The notes beneath the pieces are model-generated. The model worked only from the letters and a program-made list of their open reading frames with translations, had not been told where the DNA came from and made no database searches. From an uncultured Campylobacter sp. (GTDB lineage Bacteria; Campylobacterota; Campylobacteria; Campylobacterales; Campylobacteraceae), in NCBI RefSeq assembly GCF_937981295.1, contig NZ_CALJPC010000006.1:1-15826 (forward strand): DNA of 15,826 nucleotides, read 5' to 3'. Shown here one piece after another: positions 1 to 6,646 of this stretch. A program made the translations under genes and the position numbers. How positions within the stretch are numbered: position 1 is the first letter of the stretch; every line of letters starts with the position of its first letter.

Positions 1-571
1 CTAGGCTCTTTGAATCTTTATCTTTTAGGCTCTTGCAATGGTATACGAGCTGCTCGCGAGATACCGAAAAACTATGCTGCTTGATCAGGTATTCTAAAAT
101 TTCATACTCCGCAGGCGTTAGCACGAGCGACTCCTCGCCGAAGTAAATTTCATGGCGCTTGTCGTCGATACGAAATACGCTATCCGTGGCGGTTTCTTCC
201 TTTTCGCTAGCTTTTTTATAGCGGCGGATGAGGCTCATGATGCGCGCGTGCATCTCTTTTGGATCATAAGGCTTAGGTAGATAGTCGTCCGCGCCGATCT
301 GAAGGCCTACGACGCGATCGCTCACGTCGCTTCTAGCCGAGCTGATGATGATCGGAATATCGTATTTCTCGCGGATCTCTTTGCAGACCTCAAGTCCGTC
401 CATCCCAGGAAGCGTAAGATCCAAAATCAGTAGATCGTAGTTTTTGATCCCCGCGCTAATGCCCAGATACGGATCTTCGAAGTTTGTAACTTGGATGTTA
501 AATTTAGCCAGATATTCGGTTAGAAGCTGTGCGAACTCGCTGTCGTCTTCTATCATCAATACATTTATCAT
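1..571 (-). CDS. racR: OmpR/PhoB-type response regulator RacR (3' end cut off by window edge)
   Basis: DNA-binding response regulator of a two-component system; it would be phosphorylated by a membrane histidine kinase (RacS in C. jejuni) and would control transcription. I translated it from the minus strand: it starts MINVLMIEDD at 571 and stays open to the left edge, giving 190 codons. The receiver domain covers about residues 1-115, with acidic pocket D9/D10, phospho-acceptor D51 (ILDLTLPGMDG), S78 in the conserved Ser/Thr position and K100 (LPKPYDP). The winged-helix effector domain begins near residue 130 (LTPAEYEIL) and breaks off before the recognition-helix end; about 30 residues are missing relative to the ~223-aa family. 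An AAGGAT ribosome-binding site lies six bases upstream (577-582). It is divergent from dnaJ, the arrangement known for racR in C. jejuni. The family is certain; the racR name rests on sequence feel and synteny. Confidence 0.9.
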   Translation of the reverse strand, partial: MINVLMIEDDSEFAQLLTEYLAKFNIQVTNFEDPYLGISAGIKNYDLLILDLTLPGMDGLEVCKEIREKYDIPIIISSARSDVSDRVVGLQIGADDYLPKPYDPKEMHARIMSLIRRYKKASEKEETATDSVFRIDDKRHEIYFGEESLVLTPAEYEILEYLIKQHSFSVSREQLVYHCKSLKDKDSKSL

Positions 572-613
572 TTTTTATCCTTTGCATCGTTGATTTGAAA
601 TTTTAAATATTGC

Positions 614-619
614 ATTATA
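614..619 (-). promoter_or_regulatory. -10 box of the racR-like gene
   Basis: Read on the minus strand, the sequence is TATAAT preceded by TATG, a good sigma-70 -10 element for this class, with a T-rich stretch upstream and no clear -35 box. It would start transcription near 607, leaving a leader of about 36 bases. Inferred from sequence only. Confidence 0.6.
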
Positions 620-628
620 CATAAAAAT

Positions 629-643
629 AGTTAAGTCTTAACT
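629..643. promoter_or_regulatory. 15-bp perfect palindrome between divergent promoters, candidate operator
   Basis: AGTTAAG-T-CTTAACT is a perfect inverted repeat centred at 636. It lies about 29 bases upstream of the predicted racR start and about 40 bases upstream of the predicted dnaJ start, overlapping the -35 zone of both. That position suits a regulator acting on both genes. RacR itself is the obvious candidate, but this is inference. Confidence 0.45.
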
Positions 644-663
644 TGCGTTTTATTAAATTTAGA

Positions 664-669
664 TAAAAT
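664..669 (+). promoter_or_regulatory. -10 box of dnaJ
   Basis: TAAAAT within tttagaTAAAATtg, 31 bases upstream of the GTG start and followed by a strong AAGGAG (689-694). No -35 box is apparent, as is usual in Campylobacter. No HrcA/CIRCE-type inverted repeat is visible in this gap. Confidence 0.5.
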
Positions 670-700
670 TGCCCCTTTTGTATAGTTCAAGGAGAATTTC

Positions 701-1792
701 GTGGAAGAAGATTATTATGAAATTTTAGGCGTGGCGCGCGATGCCGACGCCGAGACGATAAAAAAGGCGTTTCGAAAGCTCGCTTTGGAATTCCATCCCG
801 ATCGCAACCAAGGCGACAAGGAGTCGGAGGAAAAATTTAAAAAGATCAACGAAGCGTATCAAATTTTAAGCGACGATCAAAAGCGCAGGATGTATGATCG
901 CTACGGCAAAGAGGGCATCAGCGGCGCATATAGCGGCGCGGGCGGCGGAGGATTTGATTTTAGCTCTATTTTCGGCGATTTTTTCGAGCAGGCATTCGGC
1001 GGAGGCGGTCGCTCACGCCCTAGCGATCCATACGGTATAGATACCGAACTAGCCGTAACGTTGGAGTTTAAAGAGGCTTTAGAGGGCGTTCACAAGGAGA
1101 TAAAATACAAGATCAAAAAGCCGTGCTCCGCCTGCGACGCCACCGGCTCGAAGGATAAAAAAAGACACACCTGCTCCGCTTGCGGCGGTACCGGGCGCGT
1201 CGCTGTAAGGCGCGGATATATGAGCTTTATCCAAAGCTGCTCCGAATGCGGCGGCACGGGCGAGATCGTAAAAGACAGGTGCAAGGATTGCGGCGGCAAG
1301 GGCTTTACCGAAGAGGACGTGAGCCTTAAATTTGACATTCCCGCAGGCATCGACGACGGACAGCGCGTGCGCCTAAGCGGCAAAGGCAACGTTTCTAAAA
1401 GCGGCGAAATCGGGGATCTGTATGTGATCGTGCGCGTGAAGGAGGATAGCCACTTCCTGCGCGACGGAGACGACCTGTATATCGAGGTGCCGGTGTTTTT
1501 CACGCAGGCGATCTTGGGCGAGAGTATCGAGGTGCCGACGCCGCGCGGCAAGGCGGAGCTGAAACTCAAAGTAGGCACCAAGGACAAGCAGCGCTTCACG
1601 ATCTACGGCGAGGGCGCGCCGAATATCCGCACCAAGAAAAACGGCGATCTGATCGTGCAGGTAAACGTCCAAACCCCTAAAAAATTGAACGAGAAGCAAG
1701 AGGCGCTTTTGCGCGAGCTTCAAGAAAGCTTCGGCAGCAAGGGTGGAGACGACGAGGGGATACTCGATAAAATCAAGAATTTTTTCAAGTAA
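701..1792 (+). CDS. dnaJ: Chaperone protein DnaJ (Hsp40)
   Basis: Cytoplasmic co-chaperone that stimulates the DnaK ATPase and delivers unfolded clients. All DnaJ type I parts are present in order. The J domain covers residues 1-70 with HPD at 32-34. The Gly/Phe-rich linker covers about 73-110. The zinc-finger region has four CxxCxGxG-type repeats (C142/C145, C158/C161, C180/C183, C194/C197), and the C-terminal client-binding and dimerisation domains cover about 205-340. The first zinc repeat reads CSACDATG, so its usual glycine is alanine, a mild deviation. At 363 aa it is slightly shorter than most DnaJ (370-380). The start is GTG with AAGGAG six bases upstream; no in-frame ATG precedes it. 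It stands alone and is divergent from the racR-like gene. dnaK and grpE are not in this window. Confidence 0.98.
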   Translation: MEEDYYEILGVARDADAETIKKAFRKLALEFHPDRNQGDKESEEKFKKINEAYQILSDDQKRRMYDRYGKEGISGAYSGAGGGGFDFSSIFGDFFEQAFGGGGRSRPSDPYGIDTELAVTLEFKEALEGVHKEIKYKIKKPCSACDATGSKDKKRHTCSACGGTGRVAVRRGYMSFIQSCSECGGTGEIVKDRCKDCGGKGFTEEDVSLKFDIPAGIDDGQRVRLSGKGNVSKSGEIGDLYVIVRVKEDSHFLRDGDDLYIEVPVFFTQAILGESIEVPTPRGKAELKLKVGTKDKQRFTIYGEGAPNIRTKKNGDLIVQVNVQTPKKLNEKQEALLRELQESFGSKGGDDEGILDKIKNFFK

Positions 1793-2118
1793 GCTGCCTT
1801 GATCTGCCTTGCGCGGCAATTATTTAAGCTCTAGTTCGGCGGGCTGCGGAATTTTAAATTTAGCCGCGCCTGCCGCTTGACTACCTTCTACCGCTTGTTT
1901 GCTTGCTCGCCATCGTTCGGTGAGACGTTTATCGTTTAGTGGTCGTTTGCTAAGCGCCCTCTGTCTGATCGCTGCAAACACTGCGCGGCGGTTTTATAGG
2001 GTAATGCTTGCGAGTAGAATTTTATCTGTGTCCGCAGCGGTCTTAGAGTGCTACAAAACGATAGCAGGGTCGCGGCTCGCGCGCCGCAAAAGCGACTACA
2101 AATTTAAAAAGGACGAAA
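1793..2118. other. Gene-free gap after dnaJ (326 bp)
   Basis: A weak hairpin TTGC-GCG-GCAA (1809-1819) followed by TTATTT could end dnaJ transcription, but the stem has only four pairs. The rest has no open frame with a ribosome-binding site. A forward frame from 1899 has an Arg/Ser/Ala-biased product and runs into the start of the next gene, so I regard it as chance. No clear promoter for the gene at 2119 is visible. Confidence 0.5.
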
Positions 2119-2559
2119 ATGGATCGCAAAAATGAGCCTGCAAATTTCAGATCCGCGGACGATGAGATCTTTGCATTTTTATCGAGCTTGGGCGATCGCT
2201 GGCAGGTAAGCGAGGGCGGAGCGCGCTTTATAGAGGAAAATTTCACCTTCGTCGGCTCCAAGCCCGTCTTGCGGGGTTTGAAAGATTACGCGACCGCGGA
2301 CTGCCTGAGCTTTGCTGGTGCTAGAAGCTTCATAGACGCAAACCCCGCGGTAAAAGCGAGGATTTTGAGCGGCGAAATCCACTATCTGGGCGATAGTCTA
2401 ACGAGCGCCGAGGTTAAATTTGTGCCCGAATACTTTTACGATTTTTTAAAATTTATAATGGAGCAGGTCCCCGAACACCACTATTTTTTCAGCCCCACCG
2501 CGCGCTGGCTCCTGCTGGTTGCGATGGAGAAATACGTGGAATTTGCGGCCTTAGATTAG
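2119..2559 (+). CDS. Hypothetical protein, possibly immunity-protein-like
   Basis: A 146-aa acidic, soluble protein that I do not recognise. The start is ATG with AAGGA (2109-2113) five bases upstream, and codon use resembles the neighbours, so the frame looks real. There is no signal peptide or membrane segment. The last third (residues about 100-146) reads as a helix followed by strands: FYDFLKFIMEQVPEHHYFF then ARWLLLVAMEKYVEFA. This alternation of Phe/Tyr/Trp and acidic residues resembles, only in general layout, the C-terminal halves of small immunity families such as SMI1/KNR4- or DUF6756-like proteins. That is a guess. It is a single gene between dnaJ and a convergent pair, with no toxin beside it. 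Confidence 0.7.
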   Translation: MDRKNEPANFRSADDEIFAFLSSLGDRWQVSEGGARFIEENFTFVGSKPVLRGLKDYATADCLSFAGARSFIDANPAVKARILSGEIHYLGDSLTSAEVKFVPEYFYDFLKFIMEQVPEHHYFFSPTARWLLLVAMEKYVEFAALD

Positions 2560-2703
2560 CGTTTTGGCCTGCGAAAATTTGCGAAATTTCGCCGCCTACG
2601 CCGCGCGAGTTCGGACTGGCTGCGGTCTGCTACGGCACAGCAAAAGGATCAGTTGAAATTTATCGACTGCTGCAAGAACTGCGACGCAGCGGCATAAAAT
2701 TTA

Positions 2704-2718
2704 AACGGGCGCCCCGTT
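2704..2718 (-). terminator. Possible terminator of the YgjP-like gene
   Basis: AACGGG-CGC-CCCGTT forms a six-pair GC-rich hairpin. Read on the minus strand it is followed by TTAAATTTTAT, a T-rich but interrupted tail. It lies six bases beyond the stop codon of the leftward metallopeptidase gene, in the gap between convergent genes. Confidence 0.5.
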
Positions 2719-2724
2719 CGCAAA

Positions 2725-3804
2725 TTAGCCTTTACCTAGTTTGATACGTGCCCTAAAATCGGGCATAATCTGCGCGATAAGCGCGTAAAAATCCGCTCCG
2801 TGGTTTGCATGGATGAGGTGCGCGAGCTCGTGCAGCACGACGTATTCGACGAAGCGCGGATCCCGCTCTATCAGGCTTAGCGAGAAGTTGAGATAGCCCT
2901 TGGCGTGGTTGCAGCTGCCCCAGCGCGTCTGCATTTTGCGCACCCGCACCCGCGCGATCTTGCGGCCTATCCGCGGGGAAAATTTCGCGATATAGCGCAG
3001 ATAAAGCTCAAGCGCAAAGGCCTTTTTAAACGCCGCAAACTCGCCCTCGCTCTCGCAAAAGATCGCTCCCCCCGATATGAAAATTTTATCTTTAAATTTA
3101 GAGCTTTGGATAAAATTTTTGATCGTAAAATCGGGCTCGTCGCGCTCCGCCGCTTGCGCGCTTTGCGCTACATTTTGCGGCACGTTTTCGCTCGCGGATT
3201 TTGAAATTTTTTCGCTCATGAGCAGAATTTCCTCACTCGCGGCAGAGCTAAAATTTGAAATTTCTCCGCTCTCGGCGGGTTTAAATTTTGAAATTCCTTC
3301 GCCCGCGACAGGTTTAAATTTTAAAATTCCGTCCCTTGCGGCAGGGTCAAATTTTAAAATTTTGTCGCTTGTGGCAGAGTTAAATTTGCCTGCATCGCTG
3401 CTTTGCAGAGCGCGCCCGCCCGAGTGAAATTTTAAAATTTCACTTCCTGCGTCGCTACTCGCGCCCCCATCTACACAACTCCGCACACTATCATTTGAAA
3501 CTTCACTCGCGCCGCAGTTTGTACCGAGCTCAGCCTCGCGGCTAAATTTCAGCTTGTAAATTTTGCCTAAAATTCTAACCTGATCGCTCGCTAAAAGTTT
3601 GCTTTGCAGTCGCGCCAGCGTTTGGCGGATCCAGCTTTCGTGCTTTAGGATGAAGCTTTCTGCCTGCGCCGCGGTGTAGGAGCGCGGCACGCTCACGCTG
3701 ATTTCGCAGTCCTTGCTAATGCGGATGCGTGCGTATTTCATCCGCTTAAAACGCAGACTGATCGGCAAACCTAGCAAATTTAGACTAACTTTTTGCTCTG
3801 CCAT
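2725..3804 (-). CDS. YgjP-type (DUF45/WLM-like) zinc metallopeptidase with repeat-derived insert
   Basis: Predicted cytoplasmic zinc metallopeptidase of the YgjP/SprT-like group; substrates of this family are poorly known. The C-terminal catalytic part carries RWGSC (294-298), HELAH (325-329) and a third ligand H335 in NHG, the full HExxH-x5-H arrangement. The N-terminal part (1-90) has the family beta-sheet opening (RFKRMKYARIRIS, then VSVPRSYT) and a helix ending in HESWI. Between them, residues about 95-225 are an insert absent from the usual ~230-aa proteins: low complexity, rich in Ser/Ala/Glu and built on an 11-residue ILKF-type repeat. The start ATG lies inside the end of the upstream exporter gene (25-bp overlap, different frame), suggesting translational coupling. 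GGAT lies about ten bases before the start. The enzyme call is strong; whether the insert is structured is unknown. Confidence 0.9.
   Translation of the reverse strand: MAEQKVSLNLLGLPISLRFKRMKYARIRISKDCEISVSVPRSYTAAQAESFILKHESWIRQTLARLQSKLLASDQVRILGKIYKLKFSREAELGTNCGASEVSNDSVRSCVDGGASSDAGSEILKFHSGGRALQSSDAGKFNSATSDKILKFDPAARDGILKFKPVAGEGISKFKPAESGEISNFSSAASEEILLMSEKISKSASENVPQNVAQSAQAAERDEPDFTIKNFIQSSKFKDKIFISGGAIFCESEGEFAAFKKAFALELYLRYIAKFSPRIGRKIARVRVRKMQTRWGSCNHAKGYLNFSLSLIERDPRFVEYVVLHELAHLIHANHGADFYALIAQIMPDFRARIKLGKG
3230..3394. repeat. About five degenerate copies of a 33-bp tandem repeat inside the metallopeptidase gene
   Basis: The plus strand shows successive units of the pattern gcggcaggg-tttaaatttt-(a/g)aaattcc with matching landmarks spaced 33 bases apart (for example 3257 and 3290, and AAATTT at 3316, 3349 and 3382). 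Because 33 is a multiple of three, each unit adds 11 codons. The encoded units run KILKFDPAARD, GILKFKPVAGE, GISKFKPAESG, EISNFSSAASE (residues 148-191). The units have diverged, so recent slippage is not evident. Confidence 0.85.
3423..3444. repeat. 22-bp perfect palindrome built on AAATTTTAAAATTT
   Basis: AGTG-AAATTTTAAAATTT-CACT is a perfect inverted repeat within the insert of the metallopeptidase gene. The same 14-bp core recurs near 3349, 5967, 6528 and 7931, mostly outside genes. It has no terminator-like GC stem. Confidence 0.8.
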
Positions 3805-5102
3805 TTTTTACTTATCCATCGCGCCGTATTCGCGCTGCCGCGCAGCCACTCGTCGCAGAAAAACCCGATCCAAACGCCCAAAATTCCATACCCCAAATGA
3901 ATACCCAAAAGCCAGCCCACGGGGATCGAGACGCCCCACATAAAGATCACGCCCATCGCAAAGGGAAACCTCGCGTCGCCGCTTGCGCGCAGGGCGTTTA
4001 CGAACACGATATTAAGCGTCCGTCCGAACTCAAGCCCCAGCGTGAGATAAAAAAGCGGCCGCATGACTTGCCTGTGCGCCTCGTTTAGGCTCAACATCTC
4101 CATAATCTGCTCGCGCGCTAAAAACACGATCGCGACGAAAAGCGCCGTCGCCCCGAGCCCAAAGCGCAGCGCGGTAAAAGTGTGCCGGTACGCCTCCTGC
4201 GGCTTGGCGGCGCCTACGAGGCGGCCTACGATCACTTCGTTTGCCATACTGATCGCGCTTCCGCCGAAGAAGATGAATGATGAAATTTGAAAATAGATCG
4301 TCTGCACGGTAAGGCTCGCTTCGCCCATGCTTGCGACGAAGGCGAAGGCGACGAGATACTGCACGATCCACAGCATGTTTTCGCCCGCACTCGGAAGCCC
4401 TACGGATAGAATTTTACGCAGCGTGGCGAACTGGATCTTTAAAAACATCGTGAGGTAAAATTTTATCTTTAGCACCTTCGTGATGATGAGGAAGAATAAA
4501 CATACACCGATCATACGCCCCGCGATGGTGCTCACGCCGATGCCCTCAAGCCCGTAGTACGGCAGTCCGAACGGCCTAAAGAGCACGACGTAGTTGCCCG
4601 CGAGAGTTACTAGATTCATCACCACGGAGACTGCTATGATGAAATTTGCGTATCCGTAGACGCGCACGATGGCGCTAAGCACGATCGCTACGGCGTCTAT
4701 CGCAAAGACGATGCTGATGACCTTAAGATAGATCGCGCTTTCGCTCAAAAGCTCGGCGGGCACCTGCAGCGCGCGGAGTAAAAACGGCGCGCAGCTAAAG
4801 ACGAAAACGCCGCTACAAAGCCCCACGAGCGCGTTGAATGCGATGCTCGTGTGGATCGCGCGCATGGCTAGGACTTTGTTCTTTGCTCCCAGCGCCTGCG
4901 CTACGAGAACCGAGCAGCCTACGGCCAGAAAGCCAAAAACCGTGATGAAGAGCAAAAATATCTCGTTGCCAGCCCCAAGCGCGCCTACTAGCGAGACGTC
5001 CACGCGCGAGATCATGTAGGTGTTGATAAGCGTGGTCACGAGGCGCAAAAACATATCGACGTAGATTGCTAGTGAGAGCCTTAGTAGCGAGATTTCTTTC
5101 AT
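3780..5102 (-). CDS. MATE family multidrug/cation-coupled efflux protein
   Basis: Inner-membrane exporter that swaps sodium or protons for organic cations and other small toxic molecules. The 440-aa length is typical, and about twelve hydrophobic segments run end to end in two homologous halves (about 10-200 and 225-420). The N-terminal half shows MATE-like features: an acidic residue in the first helix (D16), then VGALGAGNEIFLL near residues 38-50 and a glycine/alanine-rich loop ending LVAQALGAKN. The matching second-half segment reads GGSAISMANEVIVGRLVGAAK. The start is ATG with AAGG about ten bases upstream. The gene overlaps the metallopeptidase gene downstream by 25 bp, so the two are probably co-transcribed. 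The substrate cannot be told from sequence. Confidence 0.95.
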   Translation of the reverse strand: MKEISLLRLSLAIYVDMFLRLVTTLINTYMISRVDVSLVGALGAGNEIFLLFITVFGFLAVGCSVLVAQALGAKNKVLAMRAIHTSIAFNALVGLCSGVFVFSCAPFLLRALQVPAELLSESAIYLKVISIVFAIDAVAIVLSAIVRVYGYANFIIAVSVVMNLVTLAGNYVVLFRPFGLPYYGLEGIGVSTIAGRMIGVCLFFLIITKVLKIKFYLTMFLKIQFATLRKILSVGLPSAGENMLWIVQYLVAFAFVASMGEASLTVQTIYFQISSFIFFGGSAISMANEVIVGRLVGAAKPQEAYRHTFTALRFGLGATALFVAIVFLAREQIMEMLSLNEAHRQVMRPLFYLTLGLEFGRTLNIVFVNALRASGDARFPFAMGVIFMWGVSIPVGWLLGIHLGYGILGVWIGFFCDEWLRGSANTARWISKKWQSKKLV

Positions 5103-5124
5103 ATTTTGCCTTTATTTAGGGGAA

Positions 5125-5130
5125 ATTGTA
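5125..5130 (-). promoter_or_regulatory. Candidate -10 box for the MATE-peptidase pair
   Basis: TACAAT on the minus strand about 22 bases before the MATE start codon, giving a very short leader. A second TATAAT occurs farther upstream (5209-5214 on the minus strand) beyond a hairpin at 5186-5203. Either could be used. Confidence 0.4.
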
Positions 5131-5185
5131 GCCGAAAATTCTTTTAGGTTTGCTTTTACGCAGGGGGGCGAGTGTAGTTGCTTTT

Positions 5186-5203
5186 GCATGCTGCGCGGCA
5201 TGC
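5186..5203. repeat. 18-bp near-perfect inverted repeat in the gap upstream of the MATE gene
   Basis: GCATGCTGCGCGGCATGC pairs end to end with one T-G wobble. It has no T-run on either side, so it is not a standard terminator. It lies between the toxin gene and the MATE gene, both leftward, and could be an operator or a transcript-end structure. Confidence 0.5.
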
Positions 5204-5355
5204 GTAAAATTATAATTTACGGCGCCCGGCGCGAATATGCGGTGATTTAGCGGGGACGAGCGGTTGATTTCTTTGACGCTACTGCGGCGGCGAATAAGTA
5301 ATTTTAATAAACGGAGCGCGGAATTTAAACGCAGATGTTTTAAACAAGCGTCAAG

Positions 5356-5637
5356 CTATCTCAATAGATTTTGCTTAAATATCGCTAGGATAACGATCGT
5401 ATCGTTGGGTTCATCTATTAGATACGGGATTACGAAACCCTTAAACACAAAATCTCTAATTTTATCATCGTCAAAGCTTTTTGATCTACGAAATTTATAC
5501 GGCATAAAGCCAAGCTTGCCTGCTCGCGCAAAAAGCTCGTTTTTAAAATTTTCTGCCGCATCCCCTGAGCGCTCTGCGATAAATTCTACGATCTTGCTAA
5601 GTTGCGCGCGAAATTTTTTAGACTGGATTATTTTCAA
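5356..5637 (-). CDS. ParE/RelE-superfamily toxin
   Basis: A 93-aa protein with the small alpha-alpha-beta4 layout of ParE/RelE toxins: two N-terminal helices (KFRAQLSKIVEFIAERSG, then AENFKNELFARAGKLG), a Pro/Tyr turn, and strands with conserved basic positions (KFRRSKSF, KIRDFVFKGFVIPYLID, IVILAIFKQN). ParE members poison DNA gyrase; RelE members cut mRNA at the ribosome. The sequence alone does not settle which. The start ATG overlaps the stop of the preceding antitoxin gene by four bases (ATGA), the classic coupled toxin-antitoxin order. The C terminus (KQNLLR) is complete, so the toxin looks intact. Confidence 0.85.
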   Translation of the reverse strand: MKIIQSKKFRAQLSKIVEFIAERSGDAAENFKNELFARAGKLGFMPYKFRRSKSFDDDKIRDFVFKGFVIPYLIDEPNDTIVILAIFKQNLLR

Positions 5638-5885
5638 TTTTTCCAGCCCTTGCCTAGCTCCTCAAAGCCGCTTAGATCGCCGTTCGCGTATGATTTTAAG
5701 TCCGCATCCATTCCGTTTTTTATCTCGTCGTAACTTTCGCCTGATCTAAACTCCGATAAAATCGTTTCTAAGCTTTTCTCGCCGCTTAGAGTGATCTGCG
5801 CGGAGGGATCGATTTTTAAAAAAAGTTTCTTAAAAGTTTCGAGAGTATCGCGATCGACGCCGCTTTGGATCTGCATAGTGATCAT
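5634..5885 (-). CDS. Putative antitoxin of the ParE/RelE-like toxin
   Basis: An 83-aa acidic protein directly upstream of, and overlapping by four bases, the toxin gene; its role is inferred from that context. The start ATG has AAGGAG six bases upstream; a second in-frame ATG at codon 4 is less well placed. The N-terminal third (MQIQSGVDRDTLETFKKLF) could be a strand-helix, ribbon-helix-helix-like DNA-binding segment. The rest (SLETILSEFRSGESYDEIK, then a Gly/Asp-rich tail ending GKGWKN) would wrap the toxin. I cannot place it confidently in PHD, RHH or another antitoxin family. Confidence 0.75.
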   Translation of the reverse strand: MITMQIQSGVDRDTLETFKKLFLKIDPSAQITLSGEKSLETILSEFRSGESYDEIKNGMDADLKSYANGDLSGFEELGKGWKN

Positions 5886-5907
5886 TTTGGCTCCTTAAAT
5901 TTTAGCG

Positions 5908-5913
5908 ATTATA
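5908..5913 (-). promoter_or_regulatory. -10 box of the toxin-antitoxin operon
   Basis: TATAAT on the minus strand, 23 bases before the antitoxin start. Just upstream lies a partly dyadic stretch (tagcagctcatagcta, 5912-5927) in which TAGC and GCTA form inverted half-sites. It would suit autoregulation by the antitoxin; this is inference. Confidence 0.55.
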
Positions 5914-5987
5914 GCAGCTCATAGCTAAATTTAAAATTCCAACCGTTTTAGAGCTAAAGCTCGATAAAATTTTAAAATTTATGCCCG

Positions 5988-6428
5988 CTAGATCGAATTT
6001 CGCTTCCTCGTGTGGATCGTAAAGTGCTCCGACGCGTCCTTAAAGCCGCACTTTTGTAGGAATTCCCCGGCGCCCTCAGCTTTGTGTAAAGGGGTTACAA
6101 CAAAGGTGGTGGTGTGCGCAAAGCGTTTATTAAAGGCATTCACGAGCGCCGTGCCGATACCGCGCCTTTGATAATCCTTATGAACTATCACGCAGTAAAG
6201 ATAGCTCGTAGCGAAGTTGTCGCGGTCGCAAAACGCCTCCAGCACCCCCACGGTCTTGCCCTGCGTTTTGGCGATCGCCACGTAATCATAGGTTCGCCAC
6301 ACCCTGTATGTCTCGTGCGGCGGCACGGAGGCTGCATTTTGCTCCGTATCCCAGCCGATCGATACCATTATCTCATCCAGATCGCCAGGCTTAAAATCGG
6401 CGGAATTTTCTAAAATTTCAAACTCCAT
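5988..6428 (-). CDS. GNAT family N-acetyltransferase
   Basis: Cytoplasmic acetyl-CoA-dependent acyltransferase of unknown substrate. The diagnostic acetyl-CoA pyrophosphate-binding motif QRRGIGTAL lies at residues 87-95 after a beta-strand (YLYCVIVHKDY), with motif-D-like strands before it (YVAIAKTQGKTVGVLEAF, 49-66). The C-terminal LQKCGFKDASEHF matches the usual GF strand of the fold. At 146 aa it is a normal single-domain GNAT. The start ATG has AAGGAG six bases upstream. It lies alone upstream of the toxin-antitoxin genes, with about a 100-bp gap, and is not part of that module. Confidence 0.92.
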   Translation of the reverse strand: MEFEILENSADFKPGDLDEIMVSIGWDTEQNAASVPPHETYRVWRTYDYVAIAKTQGKTVGVLEAFCDRDNFATSYLYCVIVHKDYQRRGIGTALVNAFNKRFAHTTTFVVTPLHKAEGAGEFLQKCGFKDASEHFTIHTRKRNSI

Positions 6429-6464
6429 CTTCGCTCCTTAATTGAAATAACTTTTCAAATCGCA

Positions 6465-6470
6465 AGTATA
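6465..6470 (-). promoter_or_regulatory. Candidate -10 box of the GNAT gene
   Basis: TATACT on the minus strand (gcgaTATACTtgcg), about 37 bases before the start codon. A plausible sigma-70 -10 element without a clear -35. Confidence 0.4.
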
Positions 6471-6524
6471 TCGCCGTAGCTTTAAAACGGCATTAAATAT
6501 CATTTAGCGGCTCTTGCGGCGAGG

Positions 6525-6544
6525 TTTAAATTTTAAAATTTAAA
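6525..6544. repeat. 20-bp AT-only perfect palindrome in the GNAT/amidohydrolase gap
   Basis: TTTAAATTTTAAAATTTAAA, the window-wide AAATTTTAAAATTT core extended by three bases on each side. It lies between two divergent genes upstream of both promoters. No GC stem, so not a terminator. Confidence 0.8.
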
Positions 6545-6612
6545 GGCGCGGCAGGGCGCGGTGCGTAAATTTTAATCCGAATTTAAAATTCTAACCATTT
6601 ACCGCAATTTGA

Positions 6613-6618
6613 TATAAA
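6613..6618 (+). promoter_or_regulatory. Candidate -10 box of the amidohydrolase gene
   Basis: TATAAA in tttgaTATAAActcgg, about 29 bases before the ATG at 6647, which has AAGGAT seven bases upstream. Plausible, not proven. Confidence 0.4.
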
Positions 6619-6646
6619 CTCGGCAAAATTTTCCCAAGGATCCCCG

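Noticed and set aside
1090..1819. Long leftward open frames antisense to dnaJ
   Set aside because: Typical shadow frames of a GC-rich-codon gene; products have no family resemblance.
1899..2135. Forward 78-codon frame upstream of the 146-aa orphan gene
   Set aside because: Arg/Ser/Ala-biased product, no ribosome-binding site, and it overlaps the well-initiated gene at 2119 in another frame.
3230..3394. CRISPR-like array
   Set aside because: The 33-bp units are contiguous, without unique spacers, stay in frame and are translated as part of the metallopeptidase.
5186..5203. Intrinsic terminator
   Set aside because: Good hairpin but no T-run on either strand; kept only as an inverted repeat.
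5264..5749. Forward 161-codon frame across the toxin-antitoxin genes
   Set aside because: It is antisense to two overlapping genes with clear starts and family features.
5951..5962. GAGC-TAAA-GCTC hairpin downstream of the GNAT gene as terminator
   Set aside because: Only four pairs and no proper T-tail.
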